Below are positions 1-14,300 of a DNA stretch of 64,000 bases, one piece after another. How positions within the stretch are numbered: the first letter of the stretch is position 1; each line of letters starts with the position of its first letter. The notes below the pieces were generated by a model that saw only the letters and a list, made by a program, of their open reading frames with translations, made no database searches and was not told the DNA's origin. The stretch covers positions 4,953,479 through 5,017,478 of the forward strand of contig CM049321.1 in NCBI GenBank assembly GCA_026874595.1. Direction: 5' to 3'. The position numbers and the translations under genes are program-made. The stretch is from Sipunculus nudus. Lineage: Eukaryota > Annelida > Sipuncula > Golfingiida > Sipunculidae.

Positions 1-689
1 ATTTGTTACTGGTACAAGCTTCCATGCTGAAAATCAAAAGCTTAACAAACAGTCCATCCCTTAGGTATCATGCACAATACGTATTAACTTATGATCAGTT
101 TTATTTTAAGAATCTGGATTCATGCAATTTACAACAACAGAGTATAAACATGCAAACTATGATCTGTTTCACCCCTGTGTGCCCCATGCATTTTGATAAG
201 ATTTCTCTAGACAGTTAAATTTTTATACAAATTTTTGAGCAGACAATCAGATCATGGGACAGAATGCCACTTCTGACATCATTTAATGCAAGACAGGATG
301 AGACAGTCTAGGATGGATTTAATACTACTTTGGTCACATTCAAACCAACACCTCGCAGTGAACCAGCTCAACAGTTGGCTAAATCAATACAGATGAAAAT
401 ACTACTAAAGCAAATGCCGCCAGTACCCATTCACATACATCCACTTTCATTAATGCAATTGATAGGCATTCACAACACATTCTTCAAATCCAATGTGTTT
501 TGTTAAAAAATGTTATTGAATATAACTTATTGAATATAATTAATGAACTGGACATTTCTTGGCACCGCAGGTGCCAGAGTATCCCCAGACATAGTACGCC
601 CCCCCCCCCTTAAGAATAGACCCCCATTTTTAGCAGCATATACTGACACTTGGCAAGCAATTATTGTTTCTTCCATCTATCAATCCACA

Positions 690-2110
690 ATCTTTTGAAG
701 ATGTTGGTCCTGTGACCTTGACCTATTGGCACATCACAAGGCTATCCAAGAAATTGACTTCTTCCTCTATTGGCAGGGGAACTGTATGTGCAAGATGAAA
801 TGTCTGAGATGAAATGTTTGGCTGAAAATGCATCCACATCTGTTTAAAGATGTGTCCTGTGACCTTGACCTTTGAGCTCATGACCCAAAAATCCATTCCG
901 GTCTTGCTTTTCCAATGGGACATATACAAGTCAAGTTTGAAATCTATACATCAATAAAGACGGAATTATCATCCAGAAACTAACTTTTGGACAGATGGCT
1001 CCTGTGACCTTCACCTTTGACCTTGTGACCTCAAAATTGATAGGGGTCTTCCTCTATTGGCAGATGAACTATATGTGCAAGATGAAAGGTCTGAGATGAA
1101 ATGTTTGGCTGAAAATGCATCCACAATATTTTTAAAGATGTCCTCTGACCTTGACCTTTGACCTCATGACCCCAAAATCAATTGGAGTCTTGCTTTTTCA
1201 ATGGGACATATATAAGTCAAGTTTGAAATCTATACATCAATTAAAGTATGAATTATCATCCAGAAACTATTTTTTGACAGATAGCTCCTGTGACCTTCAC
1301 CTTTGATCTTGTGACCTCAAAATTGATGGGGGTTCTTCCTCTATTGGCAGGGGAACTGTATGTGCAAGATGAAAGATCTGAGATGAAATGTTTGGTTGAA
1401 AACGCATCCACATCTTTTTAAAGATGTGTCTTCTGACCTTGACCTTTGACCTCATAACCCCAAAATCAATTGGAGTCTTGCTTTTTCAATGGGACATATA
1501 TAAGTCAAGTATGAAATCCATGCATCAATAAAAGCAGGAATTATCATCCAGAAACTAAATTTTGGACAGATGGCTCCTGTGACCTTCACCTTTGACCTTG
1601 TAGCTTAAAAACTGATAGTGGTCTTCCTCTATTGGCAGATGAACTATATGTGCAAGATGGAAGACCTGTGATGAAATGTTTGGCTGAAAATGCATCCATA
1701 ATCTTTTTAAAGATGTGTCCTCCGACCTTGACCTTTGACCTCATGACCCCAAAATCAATTGGAGTCTTGCTTTTTCAATGGGACGTATATAAGTCAAGTT
1801 TGAAATCAATACATCAATAAAAGCATGAATTATCATCCAGAAAATAATTTTGACAGATAGCTCCTCTGGCCTTGACCTTAGACCTTGTGACCCCAAAATT
1901 GATATGGATCATCCACTATTGGCAAGTGAGCTATATGTGCAAGATGAAAGATCTGAGATGAAATGTTTGGTTGAAAATGCATCCACATCTTTTTAAAGAT
2001 GTATCCTCTGACCTTGACCTTTGACCTCATGACCCCAAAATCAATTGGAGTCTTGCTTTAGTAGGGGGCCATACATAAGTCACGTTTGAAATCCATATGG
2101 CTATCAACAC
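690..2110. repeat. Tandem array, about 5 x 287 bp, CTTGACCTTTGACC-rich
   Basis: Equivalent positions (AAAGATGTGTCC then TGACCTTGACCTTTGACC) recur near 847, 1133, 1421, 1710 and 1997, giving a period of 286-289 bp. The apparent short ORFs here are repeat translations, not genes. Confidence 0.92.
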
Positions 2111-2239
2111 TGGAGATATCATAAGAGGTGTGTGATTTTCATCAAATATGGACACATTAAAGGTCATACGCTCCCGAGGCAGCGGAAATCTTGCGCTTCT
2201 TAAGAAGCAACCGATTTTCACGCTGCCAGCTTTGACCGT

Positions 2240-2850
2240 TTATGATATATTTAGACACCAGATGGCGGTTCGTTTTCCACTGAAATAAACGTGCGTTTGA
2301 TGTGACAAGCAGCCAATCAGATGCCAATAAACAAACACTCGACAGGCATCCTGGCTCCGCCCATTGCGCTAGCGCCGCTTATTGAGTTTCCGGTCGAATT
2401 TAAATTGCTCCCACTGCATTCTTGCATCATCGACCGATTCGATTATGACATTATGACTGTGTTAGCATAGCCATGTATCTGTTGTCTGCAGGACTGAAAC
2501 CAGCAAGCGAGGTGTGCATGCAGCCTTTGTTGTTTCGTTTTGTTTGAATTACAGCTCTTCGGCCGAGCATCCTATGTGCCCAAGGCCCTAAGCAAACCAC
2601 GTCAGGGGCAATTCTCTCTGAGCCTGTGGCCTGTTCAGAAGGTTACGCTGGGGGATGAGCTGTCACTCAAAAAGAAATTAATATGACTGGCTCTGTGTAT
2701 TCCTCGCTTGGCTTTGTCTTCCAGCACAAGGTCTCATCTGATTGGACAAAAATACAGTGCTCCCCTCTGGCGTTGCAATTCAGGATACGAGGTCATAACA
2801 AACAGCGCATTACGATATAGGTAGTAGCCCTATAGGTAAAGCGCTGGGTA
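2240..2850 (-). repeat. Interspersed repeat, copy 1 (partner 34195-34575)
   Basis: Its reverse complement matches 34195-34575: both contain AGGGGAGCAC, CCAATCAGATGAGACC, TGAGTGACAGCTCATC and GAACAGGCCACAGGCTCAGA. The copy here sits inside element A. No coding capacity. Confidence 0.85.
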
Positions 2851-3590
2851 AAGAGCGTATAAAGGTCAAGGCCACTCTAATGGTAAAGGTCATGACCCAA
2901 ATATAAATAGACTTCATACCATAACCCATCTCGCTACATGTGCATAATATGAAAGAAATCTGTCCATTAGTTTTTGACTTATAATGCTTACGGTACTGTC
3001 AAGTGGCAATTATGAGGGTATTAAAAGGCGTAAAAACAAGAAAAGCATAATATGTGGCGCCACCAGTTTCAGGTATATCACAAGGCTACCCAAGATCTTC
3101 AGTCACCTTGATTTTTGGACCAGTCCATGCAAGCTTACTTGAGATATTTAAACATTTGTGTTATTTTCAGCAAAAATGGACCTATTTAAGGTCAAGGTCA
3201 CTCTCCTAGCATAGTTCATGACCCCATTTTAAATAGGCTTCATCCCCTTACCTATATCTATACAAATGTAAAGTTTGAAAAAGATCAGCGATATATTTTT
3301 TGAGTTATCCCGCTCACAAGGTTTTTCTGCGGCGGCGGCGGTTGCAGGGGCGGCGGTGGGACCATCGTGAAACCATAGTATCCCGACTTTGTCTTGGGAT
3401 ACAATTATCTGCACACTTTATTAAACAACTAATTAATGAAAATTTGCCAAGTTCTGAGAGCAAACAGCTGGTGAAACAGACCATCATCAAATAACCTCTC
3501 TGTCCAAGTGATGAGAATGCAGTTTAATCTATATACTCATCAACCCAGGTTTACAAAACGAAAAACATCTATGTAAATAAAGACCTTGAC

Positions 3591-3746
3591 CCTGCGTGAA
3601 CTAATGACAGCCGCAGCGTCTCCTGAGTCCAGGTTCTTCATTGCCAGTTTGTAATATTCAACGATCTGCGCTGCTACTTTAGCTGTGATGGTACTCTTAC
3701 GATTATCTGTCATGGACTTCTCAAGGATGCATTCTTGGGCCTGAGC
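3591..3746 (-). CDS. PTPN23: PTPN23 exon 6 (last one seen in this window)
   Basis: The acceptor TTTCAG opens a frame encoding AQAQECILEKSMTDNRKS and then a helix with AAQIVEYYKLAMKNL. This is the BRO1 segment directly after exon 5 (VNLML|AQAQEC). The 3' boundary is the least certain: AGG|GTCAAG at 3591/3590 is the site that ends near where the HD-PTP homology fades, but it is a weak donor. The next BRO1 exon was not found in 1-3590 and is presumably off the left edge. Confidence 0.82.
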
Positions 3747-6700
3747 CTGAAATGTGATATTACCTTAAAGTTAAACATCACAGACAATAAAAATATATAT
3801 AATTTTCAATTTTTAATAATGGTAAAAATATGTATTTTCTTGGAATTTTCTAAGACTGTAATAATTCACTCTTGCACGAATACATCAAGATACGTTGTAA
3901 ATTTTGTTATGGTATCATATATGTCCAGCCTTTAACTAAGGACCTCTGACATTTAATATTAGTCAGTCATCTAACCCACTGTGTAGACTTAGACTCACAA
4001 GAGTACGACTCTGCTGGTTAGGGATATTTGGGGCCAAAAGCTGAACCCTACAATGCACCAGGGATTCTAAACACACCAGCCATGTAGGTATACATGTAGT
4101 GAAGAGAACAAAGTAGTCTGTTCAAGTGTGTGGGATAAGAACTGTTTCAAGGCAAATTACATAAACATGGGTGTATATGTGGTAAGATCTTTACGGAATA
4201 AGTAATTTTTTGTAAGCATGCACATGTGAAATGTAAACAAAAAGTGTTTCCTTGAAATGTTACAAATTTTGATTTTGAAGTTTGACCGATGAGACAAATA
4301 GTCTTGGCCAGCCCACAGTGCCCAAGAAGAAGAGATTTGTTTTGAGTAGAAACAACCTCTGACGGAAGGTTGTTTGTGAGTGGTCTAGTCTGTGAAAGGT
4401 GGCACACAACTGGCCAGAAGTCAGTCAGATGGCATCTAATTTGGAAACCCCCTTCAGATCAAACCAGTTGAAGGGGATTATTCATCATTTCCGAAGTTCT
4501 GAAGCAAAAGCATGAACTTAGCATTGCTGGCCAGATCCCCTTGAACATGAGTACATATTATGAGTGGACATATGCATTTAATTTTTATTCATAATATTTA
4601 CTAATATATAAGTTAAGTCAAGGCTTTCATGACATACTTATTTATATCAATGTTCTCACAGAAGCAAGTAAATCAGATTTTTAATATATCTGGTCACTGT
4701 TTAATATATTTAATAACTGTTTGTTTACCAGCTTCATTCATCAAACACACAGAAACTGACTTACCAGCATCAAATTGACCTTGAAGGTCAGCAGGTCAGA
4801 GGTCATGTCAGGGCTGAAGTTGTTTCTATAGGAATCTCGTAGATTCTGGTAAGCCCAGGCGGCACATTGAAAGTGTGTGCAGGACACCTTCATCCCCTAT
4901 TAAAGAAGACACTTTAATTAAATAAGGTTTCTCAAGCAAAGCTTCCCCCCCCCCCTACAAGAAACAATATCTATTTTCTGTATGTGTATACCATATTTGA
5001 CACAATGAGCTCCCCTTAATGGTAAATACGTATTGGTTATAGCCCAATGAAATGCTATGCAAGCCGTGAGGTTTGCGAGGCTTGTGTCACATGGCTTGTC
5101 CCACATGCTCCACTTCCTTGGTTAAAGGTCACGGATGTCATTTTTTGGCTTCGCACCAGTTCTTTGTCATATTTGGAAAGTCGGCATGCAACTTCACTTG
5201 CATGGTCACTTTTCATGCCCCTGTGATGCAAGCAGATTTGAACATACAGTTAGAACAAAGGAAAATACGCTGCATGTGGGACAAGGTATGGATGACTATA
5301 TCAGATCGATGTGGTGCTGTTCTAGGCTAAGGTATGACCATTTTTGAGGATTCTGGGAAACTTTTAGGTGCTATTTCCAGGCTCTGGCCAATACTTATGG
5401 GCTTAGGAAACCCTGACACAGTTTCATGCCATAAAATTTATCAAGCTAGGTGGGAAAATAATAGTGACTCTGAAACGATCATTCTAGAAATCTTTCCTTT
5501 TCTGATAGATGCCTCTTTTCCATGTGCAAAAGTTGTTTGTAACATACTGATTTATTGTCCCTATCTCAAGCGTTAAATATATTTAGTATGCGTAATCTGG
5601 CAACATATTCACCTCTGCAATTAATTCTTTTTATTCTAGTCTTCATAAAAGCAGCTATGTCGTGATTTATTTTGCTACCTGCAACTGATTATTCAACCCT
5701 TAGGCCAGAGACAGAGTCGGGGTGTCACCTTTAAGGGGGGGTTTTGAGTATTTGGACCTTAGTGGGAGCTCCTTTAAGAGACCTTGCAAACTCAGGGTGG
5801 GGCCGTAAAAACAGGATTTACCATACACAGAAAAAATGGGGGAGGTGAATTTTATCTATCAGCTGCCCGATTGGCAGGTAAGATATTAAGTCAGTGTCTA
5901 ACCCTGTAGTCTGTGATCATCTAAGGCTGGTACTCTAGCTCATGTACATTCCGATACATGACATATTATTCTACATAATTTGTTCTACAACACTTGCCTC
6001 TGGAGTTCCACGTTTGTCCATCGCTCCAAGGTAGGAATGAAGAGCGCCAATATTGTACAAGACGGCCGCCTGTTCGAAACTGATGTCCACGTGGGTGATG
6101 GCTTTACCAGTATACACATCATCCCTATATGAAAATGAAGATGACCAATTAATTACATATGACATGCAGTGTTCACAGGTGTAGAGACGCTATCCCTCAT
6201 ATCAAGCTTTGAAATCCATGGTTATACATTTAATCTGGGTGATACAAAATCTCCTTTAGAGATATGCCTGAAACATGATAGAAGAATTCATGGTAAGTAC
6301 CCCAGGTGGTAAAAGTAATATATTTACAGGTTTCTCCCTGACACAGTTTGCCTCGTTCTAGATTAAAGATGTTTGCTGGCTTTGTTTGAGTTTGACTTTT
6401 TTAAATATTTTTGTTATTGGAGGTAACCACCTCCCTTTATCTTTCAAATGCTAGCTTAACTAAGTATATGCACATCTGCAGAATTCCCCCATCCTGGTTT
6501 CAGACTCCGTGGTAGAGCAGTATCTCATGCTTCCTCTCATTTTACATCCTGGTGTTAACCAGGCCCGGTGACTATTGCACCTGCCTGACCTGGGTGTGTA
6601 ATCACTGGGCATGGCCTTGGAGAACTTCATATCAAACTCATAGCAATGCCAGGAATTCAAAGCCACTCCTTATATATATTCTGGTTCTGTTTTATTGAAG

Positions 6701-8193
6701 ACAGGACTCACCATGTGAAAGGTATGGCCACGGCCCCTCCGTCATCCATCGGAAACCGACTCTGTAGAAAGTGAAGCTGGGCATAGTAACGCTTCAATAA
6801 GCTGCAGCCCATGAAATCACGGGAGACGTTTACTGCCGCCTGCAAACAAACATGATCATGATTGGACGATAAATGTATCACCATTGTTATACTATATTGA
6901 GTAGAAAAAGCTTATGAATATTATGGTCATGTTGGGCTTTTATAAAGGAATATAATGTAATATGTGAGTAAATGATATATGAAATAATCTGACCGATGGA
7001 TTAATATGGAGTAAAATATAGTGGTTTATTTTTTATTTATTTGGGAGGGGTCGAAAAAAAAACAATTTATTTAAGCAAATATGAATGCAATGACAGTATA
7101 CTAAGCAGTGGTATAATGATGATAAGGCTATTTGTTGAAGGATCTATAGTGTATGGAAAACTGCAAGATTTCAATTTGACAGATACAAGGTTATGATTAA
7201 CTATGCTGATGAGGGGATTTATGAATTTGTGACATGATATCTTGACAAGATCTGTCTTGACAAGGTACATTATTTTGATGACCCTCACGTATACATATTA
7301 CACAATATTGACATAATTTCTGGCATGTACATAGGTACCTTTGGACAAATGGTCAACAGTACTGAACCACCTAGAAGGTTAAAATATTAAAAATATGATG
7401 AAATGTAGATAAAGTTTGAGAGGAAGAGGTAATTTGGGCCATGGTTGGTTTATGTGATTGAAGAAAATGTTGCAAATAATATTTGAGATCTGACCATGCC
7501 TTTCCATTGGTTACATTTTTGATAAGCTGTTGACAGTTCAACAGTTTACACATTTGTCTGATGAGATCCAATTTATTTGGTATACCTTCTTTATCAATTT
7601 TATGATATGTATACAATTGCCATAACGTCCCCACTCCACAGGTGCAATGACTTGATGGGGGGGGGGGGGGGGGGGGGGGGTTGTGTTATGATCAGAGTTA
7701 CAACACCTCTGTCTCTCTGTAGATATTTTCTTTAATTATTAAATTTTATGCTATAGCCATAGAACTATTGTTCACAGTGCCAAGGAGCAAAGCCTCAGTG
7801 GGATGAAGAAGGGGATGGTGAGAGTTACAACACCCTTGCATATACATACAGGATATGAAATTTAATTCAACAGTGCTTATAAAAAAAAAAGTTTATTCAT
7901 GAACATTAAATATTTAAAACAGGCTGAAAGATGGAGAAACAAAGCAAACCATTTTTTTCCCCATTCTACTGAGCCAATAAAAAATTAACAATATTTGCAT
8001 TTATTCCTTTTTTCATTACATAATTTTTATCCAGGTTTACAAATGTTACTATAAATTTACAGTATAACATACATGTGATTGTGAATATTTCAGTTGATTC
8101 ACATTTCTAAATTGCATCAACATTTATAGCTAATGTATCTAGTTTATAGTACCTGTCAACAGAATGGGATGGAGGGAGGAAGGGAGGCAATAA

Positions 8194-8236
<43 letters not shown>

Positions 8237-8306
8237 AGATGGAAAGAGAAAGAGAAAAAGCAGAGGAGAGAGAGAAAGAGAGAGAGAAAGAAAGAGCTGG
8301 ACTGCC

Positions 8307-8343
<37 letters not shown>

Positions 8344-11300
8344 GAGGCTCTCTGGTAATTACTGCCTAACCCAGCCTGACCCACACACTCACAGTGGCAG
8401 TAGGTCAGACCTGAAGGTGTTATGTAACTGCCCAGTACACTGCATTTATACTGACCTGATGTAAACAATGAAGACTTGGTACCTGGAAACTTGAATAAAA
8501 TCTACAGTTTTTTATCAATTAGTTTCAAATTTCAGATAAATTTTGATTATTTAGCCAGTATCATGTAACAACTGATACAACCATGAGTTATAAGTCAAAC
8601 AAATTAAAATCTTTAATGAGCACTCTGATTAACATCCACACTTTCATTGCAATACATCACTTTGTGGACACAATTAAAAGTGCACTTTTATCATTGTAAC
8701 CCTGGTGGTACAATACAAATTCTAATATATAGCATAGCCAAAAATAAAATAAAATACAGAAAATTATAACATTCATCTGGTTTATGCACCAGCTTGGGGG
8801 GGGGGGGGGGGGGAGTGCAGGGCAGAGGGGAAGCCTGCTAGTAGTGGCCAGGCTAAGCCAAGGCAAGCTGCCTGGGGTGGGTTACATAATGCAAGTGAAG
8901 ACTGTATTACTAGGTGGGCCAGATGTAAACAACACTTGACATGGTGTAAGAAAACTTGAATAAAAAGCTACTCTTTTCAAACAATTCCTTTGAAATTTCA
9001 GGTTTTTAAAAGATTAAATCCTTATGTATATATGCTGTGAAAATTAAATCAACAGTGCTTACAGGGAAAAAACGTGCCATTGCCAAAGTTTGACAAAATT
9101 TAAGGTATTGATTTTTTATTTCTGCTAATAACTTGAAAAATTTGCAAAATTCAGATCTAATTTTGGGTAAACAATTGAATCTTGATTAAATAAAGTTATA
9201 TTTCTGAAAAAAGTCTCCAGCATCAGCAATTCTCATGTTAAGTGAGCAAATATATTTCCTGATTTTTAAGAAACTGCATTATATTTGGGCCCATAACTTC
9301 AAAATAATACCCAATACTAACCTAATTTTTGGTATGTGCACAGAAAATGTATGGAAAAATATGAATACTAAATATGATCAAAAACAGATCAGTGGTTTTG
9401 ATATTAGGCAGCTTTGAAGTGTAACAATGGCTTTTTTATGGAAAACAGAGGTTTTTCCTTAATATCTCAAAGGAACGAAGTCCTAATGACCCAATTTTCG
9501 GTATGGTAGGAGATTTTGGGGACATCTATTGGTATGCTGAATTTTGGATTCGTAGGTCCAACGGTTTTAAAACGTGCCCTGTTAATGGACGCACAGCCAG
9601 ACGGACGGACAAAGGACCACAACTATAGCTCAGATCACTTATAGTCAGCTGAGCTAAAAAACACAGCACATACTGTGGTAAGCATATATTTGTGAGGTCC
9701 AAATTTCACAATCTTCATTTTTTATTTTGTTTCACGAGGGGATTTATTTTTCGCTATCTCACCATACAATAATCTACAGAGAGCATACCCATTAACATAT
9801 GAATAAATTATATTATATAATATGTTGCCAATATCATAACAACTGGTTAGGGACCCAGATGATCATCAAATGAGTAGAAAGTATTGTTCATTACTGGCAA
9901 AAAATGAATGATTTCATATCATTTGTAACGGCAGTCTTTTTCCAGCTGACTTGGCTTTGACCACAGAGCCTCTGTCTCCCAAAGTTTTCTTTTTTTTCGT
10001 GATATTTTCTTTTTTGCAAAATTCACAAATTTGTAACCTTCACAAACAAAAAAGCAACCACAGTATTGGAAATAGTGGTTCTTGGTTCCCATCCTCCTGA
10101 TTTGTTATGGTTATTTTTAGGTAAGACAAACATCCCAGACAAAACTTGTACCAATTTGAAGGAAAATACATTATTTTTGTTATCATGAAAATTAAATCCA
10201 TAGCAAAAGTGCTAACAGGAAATATGTGCTATGGTCAATGTTTGGCAAAATTTAAGTTTATAATTTTACCTTTATGCTAATAAATTATATATTTATAAAA
10301 TTCTGATCTAATTTCTTGTATTTAATTGAATCTTGATTAAATAAAATTATATCCTTAAAAAGAGACTCTAGCTTCAACATTTACCATGCTACGTTAGAAA
10401 ATGTTTTTGATGCTGTATTGATAAAGCACCTGATATTCTGGTCTATAATATTTACAAATCATTATATTTACCGAATTTATGGCAGGTGCATATATATATA
10501 GAGAAGTATATAGAGGAATGGCCATGCAAAATCTGTGCTGGAGTGATCCCGTTTCCAGTATGATAGGAGATATCAGGGACATCCAACTGTATATGGAATT
10601 CAGGATTCATAGGTCTGTTTCAAAATGTGCCAGTTAAATGGACAGACAGACAAAGGTCCGTCACTATAGCTCAAATAACTTGAGGGTAGTTGTGTCAAAG
10701 ATAAAGGATTATCCTGGAATTTTTTTTACATGTTGAGTAAATTAAAACAAAGGTTGGCAAAGTAAACTGACCTGTCTGAGTTGTTCTATTTCTCCACATT
10801 CTTTGCTGTAAGAATCGGGTCTCTCATTGTAGTGATCAGCAATGTACTGAAATACATGGTAAATCATACAGAGTGAATACACGGTAAATAATATACACAT
10901 CGCAAAATAAAAGGTATCACAAGGTATCACACTGCGAGTGTCAATCACTGTACAGACCTAGCAGCAACTTGCCACCCAATACGCTCCTCAAGCAACGGTT
11001 ACACACTGCAGTCATCCCAGACATCCTTTCATGTAACCTCTGCTTTATATAGCAAGATTCTCTGGGTTTGAACACCAGGGTGCGCACAGAGCAAAGAATT
11101 GTAATCAGAGCATGGTAATCAGATTTTGCATCAAGCTCAAATTTTAAACAAGCAACAGCCACTCTTGTTGATGTAATAACACCAATTCTGGCATATAGCC
11201 AAGAATCAGGCCAATGAGGCCTTGTGTTCCGGTGTAATCATATCAATGAGAGTGGGTGTTGCATGATTAAAATTTGGGGTGGATGTACAACCTGGGTTCA

Positions 11301-14300
11301 AGACTGGCCTTGAGGTCTGGCACTGGTGTACCAGTTACTTTTTATTAAATTGATTTAAGCAGTACTTATTTCAGCTACATTACAAACAAGTATATCAATA
11401 AATCATTAATTAGCAGGTAGGATGGTTTGATAAATTATTTTAGCAATGTCTCACATGACAGATTCAGTCCTGCTAGACCCAGTTATGGCTCTGTTGTAAA
11501 TACAGTGCAACAGGTCCCTGCCTTCATTTATCTAGCGGACAGAAGCGCATACAGGTGACAGACGACATACCCACTTTGAGTACTTTTAGTGTATAGCCTG
11601 TGGCACTGCACATTATGTTACATCATCACTGCCAACTTACTTGCCAACCCAGCTGGAAATGCGATGCATGCCCCTGGACAGCAGAAACAATCCAGTGTAT
11701 AACCCTGGTTACAACTTGTAATGGTGTGTAGCCAGTGGTCCAGTTACAAGGACACCCACAGCAGTGATGATGTAACACATGCATGCACACTGCTGCTTGA
11801 AACAATGGCACAGGGGCACCCAACATCCCAACAAAAATTATGAAGGCTTAATTCTCTTTTTCACCATCCTGTCGTATCCATACTTCTAATGAGGATTGAC
11901 AAATGATGTGGCTTTGCACAAAAGGCCCTTCAGTATCATTAGATAACAATTAATGATAACAAGTGACCCATGGGTCATGACGCTCAGCTGCCAAGCATGA
12001 CCTGTGACATCATGGACTGAGATTCACAACTTCCAGTCAAATTTTGAAGAACCAATTTGCCAATTTGTTGAAAATTTTCTATGACAACAGAAATATATAT
12101 CACCTATGTCTGGTTAAAACACAGTGAATTGATGGTCTGAGGAAAATGCATGATTGTTAAGCTATCAGGAACTATTCCAACAGCTTGCTTGAAACCTGTC
12201 AGTCTCAAAGGAACACCACAAAGGGCAAATATAAGATCAAAATATATAGCAAAAATCAAGGAAATACATGCAAGAATTATTGAGAAACAGGTGCTTCTGT
12301 ATGAATTTTTATTCAATACAAGCCAACTGTACTGCACTTTTATAAATGATGGTAATATTTATTCAGAAATATTTGACCCAATCCTTTACAAGATTACATA
12401 AATATACATCCAACTGCATTCACTTTAACTGTTCTTGAGATAATATGATCAAAAGGAATTAAAAGATGGTTGCCTGGTGGCCATATTGGACTTCTGACAA
12501 GTCTGAAATCAGACAACAAAAATTCTCTAAATCGGACCAAACATTAAAGAAAAATTACTGAAACTGCACTGAAGAAAGAATTTCTAAGGTGGCTAACTGG
12601 CAGACATAATGGATTTCTGACAAGTTTGACATTTGATATCCCACATTTTCCAATAAGAGACCAAACTTGGGGCAAATTATCCAGTAATGAATGCCCAAAA
12701 TAATTCAAAAGGCATGTCCAGGCCCTCATATCAGATTTATAGATATGCAATTGTAAAAAGTGTAAGTCCAATATTTTTTATTATCACTCTGCTTTTCAAT
12801 GGGGTCAGCAGGGTAGGTAAACTGCCAAACCTGAAAGAAAAGAAATGCAGAAAGCATGACTAAGAGTCTTGAAATAAAACAAAAAGCCATCCTAAATCAA
12901 GGTACACATCCACATATTATGAGAACAAACACTTGCTTTTATATGTGGTGATTTATATTAAAATATTCAGATATCTAGGAAACTAAGTTTATTGCTAGGA
13001 TTCCATAAAATAAACTGCAAAAATGTTCCCATCATCTTATAAATCAGTAGCTAAACCTTAATACTATACTCTCATAGTCTTAATGCCTGGCTGAAGCATT
13101 CTGGCAACAGTGTTTTTGTTATGAAGTAAAGAGGTACTTATCACTGAGCCTTATCACTTAATAGGCTGATACAAAAGGGAGTCATATGTCACCAGTGTCA
13201 CTCACAATTACAGCCACACAGGGAGATGTACCAGCTGGAGTGGGATGGTTATATATACAAGAAAAATAGAGATGGTCTATAAAATAAGTAACTGTGAACA
13301 TCCCTGACCTATGACCTTGGCCTTTTGCCCATATATCAACTGGATTCTTTCTAAATGATGGGCAACTACTAACCACTTAAATCTGGTGTAATTACTTGGC
13401 AACCAATGGGTGAATAACTTTGACCTGCAACCTTTTACCTGCTGACCCCAAAATCAATAAGTTATTTATTCAAGCAAAAAGACCCATAAATATGAAGTTT
13501 GAGTCAAACTGAGTGATGCATAGATGTGGCATATGTGAAAAACTGAAGGTTTGGGTTGAACAGTTACACTTGAAATATGCTCACAAGCATTTAGAACAAT
13601 TAAATATTGTGACCCTGACCTTTGACTTTTTGACCTCAACATTAATAGGCTTCTTCCCTTATTGGTAGGTAAGCCATATATGACAGATGGAAGGTACAGA
13701 TTGAAAAGTTTGCCTGAAAATGACTCCACGCAAGAAGTGGGTGCTGTGAACTTGACCTTTGACCTCAAAATCAACAGGTTTTTTTCCCCTGTTGGCAGAG
13801 AAGCGATGTCAGTGCTGGAAGGTTTGGAATGAAAAGTCTAGCCTGAAATGTGTCCACAACCTTTTCAAAGAAGTGGATCCTGTGACCCTGACCCTTGACC
13901 TGGTGACCTCAAAATCTATAGGATTCTTCTCCAACTTAGTAGGTGAGCTATATGTGAAAGATCAAAGAATTGGGATGAAAGGGTTGGCTTAAAATGCATC
14001 CACAGGCTTTTCAAAGAAGAGGCTCCTGTGACCTTGACTTTTGACCTAAAAAAAATTATGGTTTTTCCCCTGTTGGTAGGTGAGCTGTATGTGAAAGATG
14101 GAAGGTTTGGGATGAAAATTTTGTCTCAAAGAGTTATTTCTGGGGGGTGCAAACACACCCCATAACTTCGAGAATATAGGTCGCAGTGACCTAATTTCAG
14201 GTTTGCAAGGAGATCTTTTCATAACCTCTAAGACTGCATAGGGTTCATGGCCCTAGCCCCTACAGTTACGATTTGTGCCCTGCTAACGGATGGACGGCCG

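Larger units (their letters stand above)
579..3402 (-). mobile_element. Hairpin-ended repeat element A (with internal tandem array)
   Basis: One end is GTATCCCCAGACA (579-591) followed by a C tract and TTAAGAATAG; the other end is an imperfect hairpin (3378-3402) next to a GCG/GGC-rich tract. These are the same end structures, in opposite orientation, as in 40126-42382. Inside are about five 287-bp tandem units (690-2110), an independent repeat (2240-2850) and a GTGGCGCCAC palindrome. No coding capacity. It resembles the tandem-repeat-bearing non-autonomous elements of bivalves (pearl/HINE-like), but the superfamily is not settled. Confidence 0.75.

Noticed and set aside
8139-8468. 109-codon minus-strand open frame
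   Set aside because: It is the translation of a (GA)n/(CT)n microsatellite (SLSLSL), not a gene.
12780-12830. Additional PTPN23 exon after a CTTTCAG acceptor (VWQFTYPADPIEKQ)
   Set aside because: Exons 1 and 2 already join in phase and align without a gap, so an extra exon would break the BRO1 domain.
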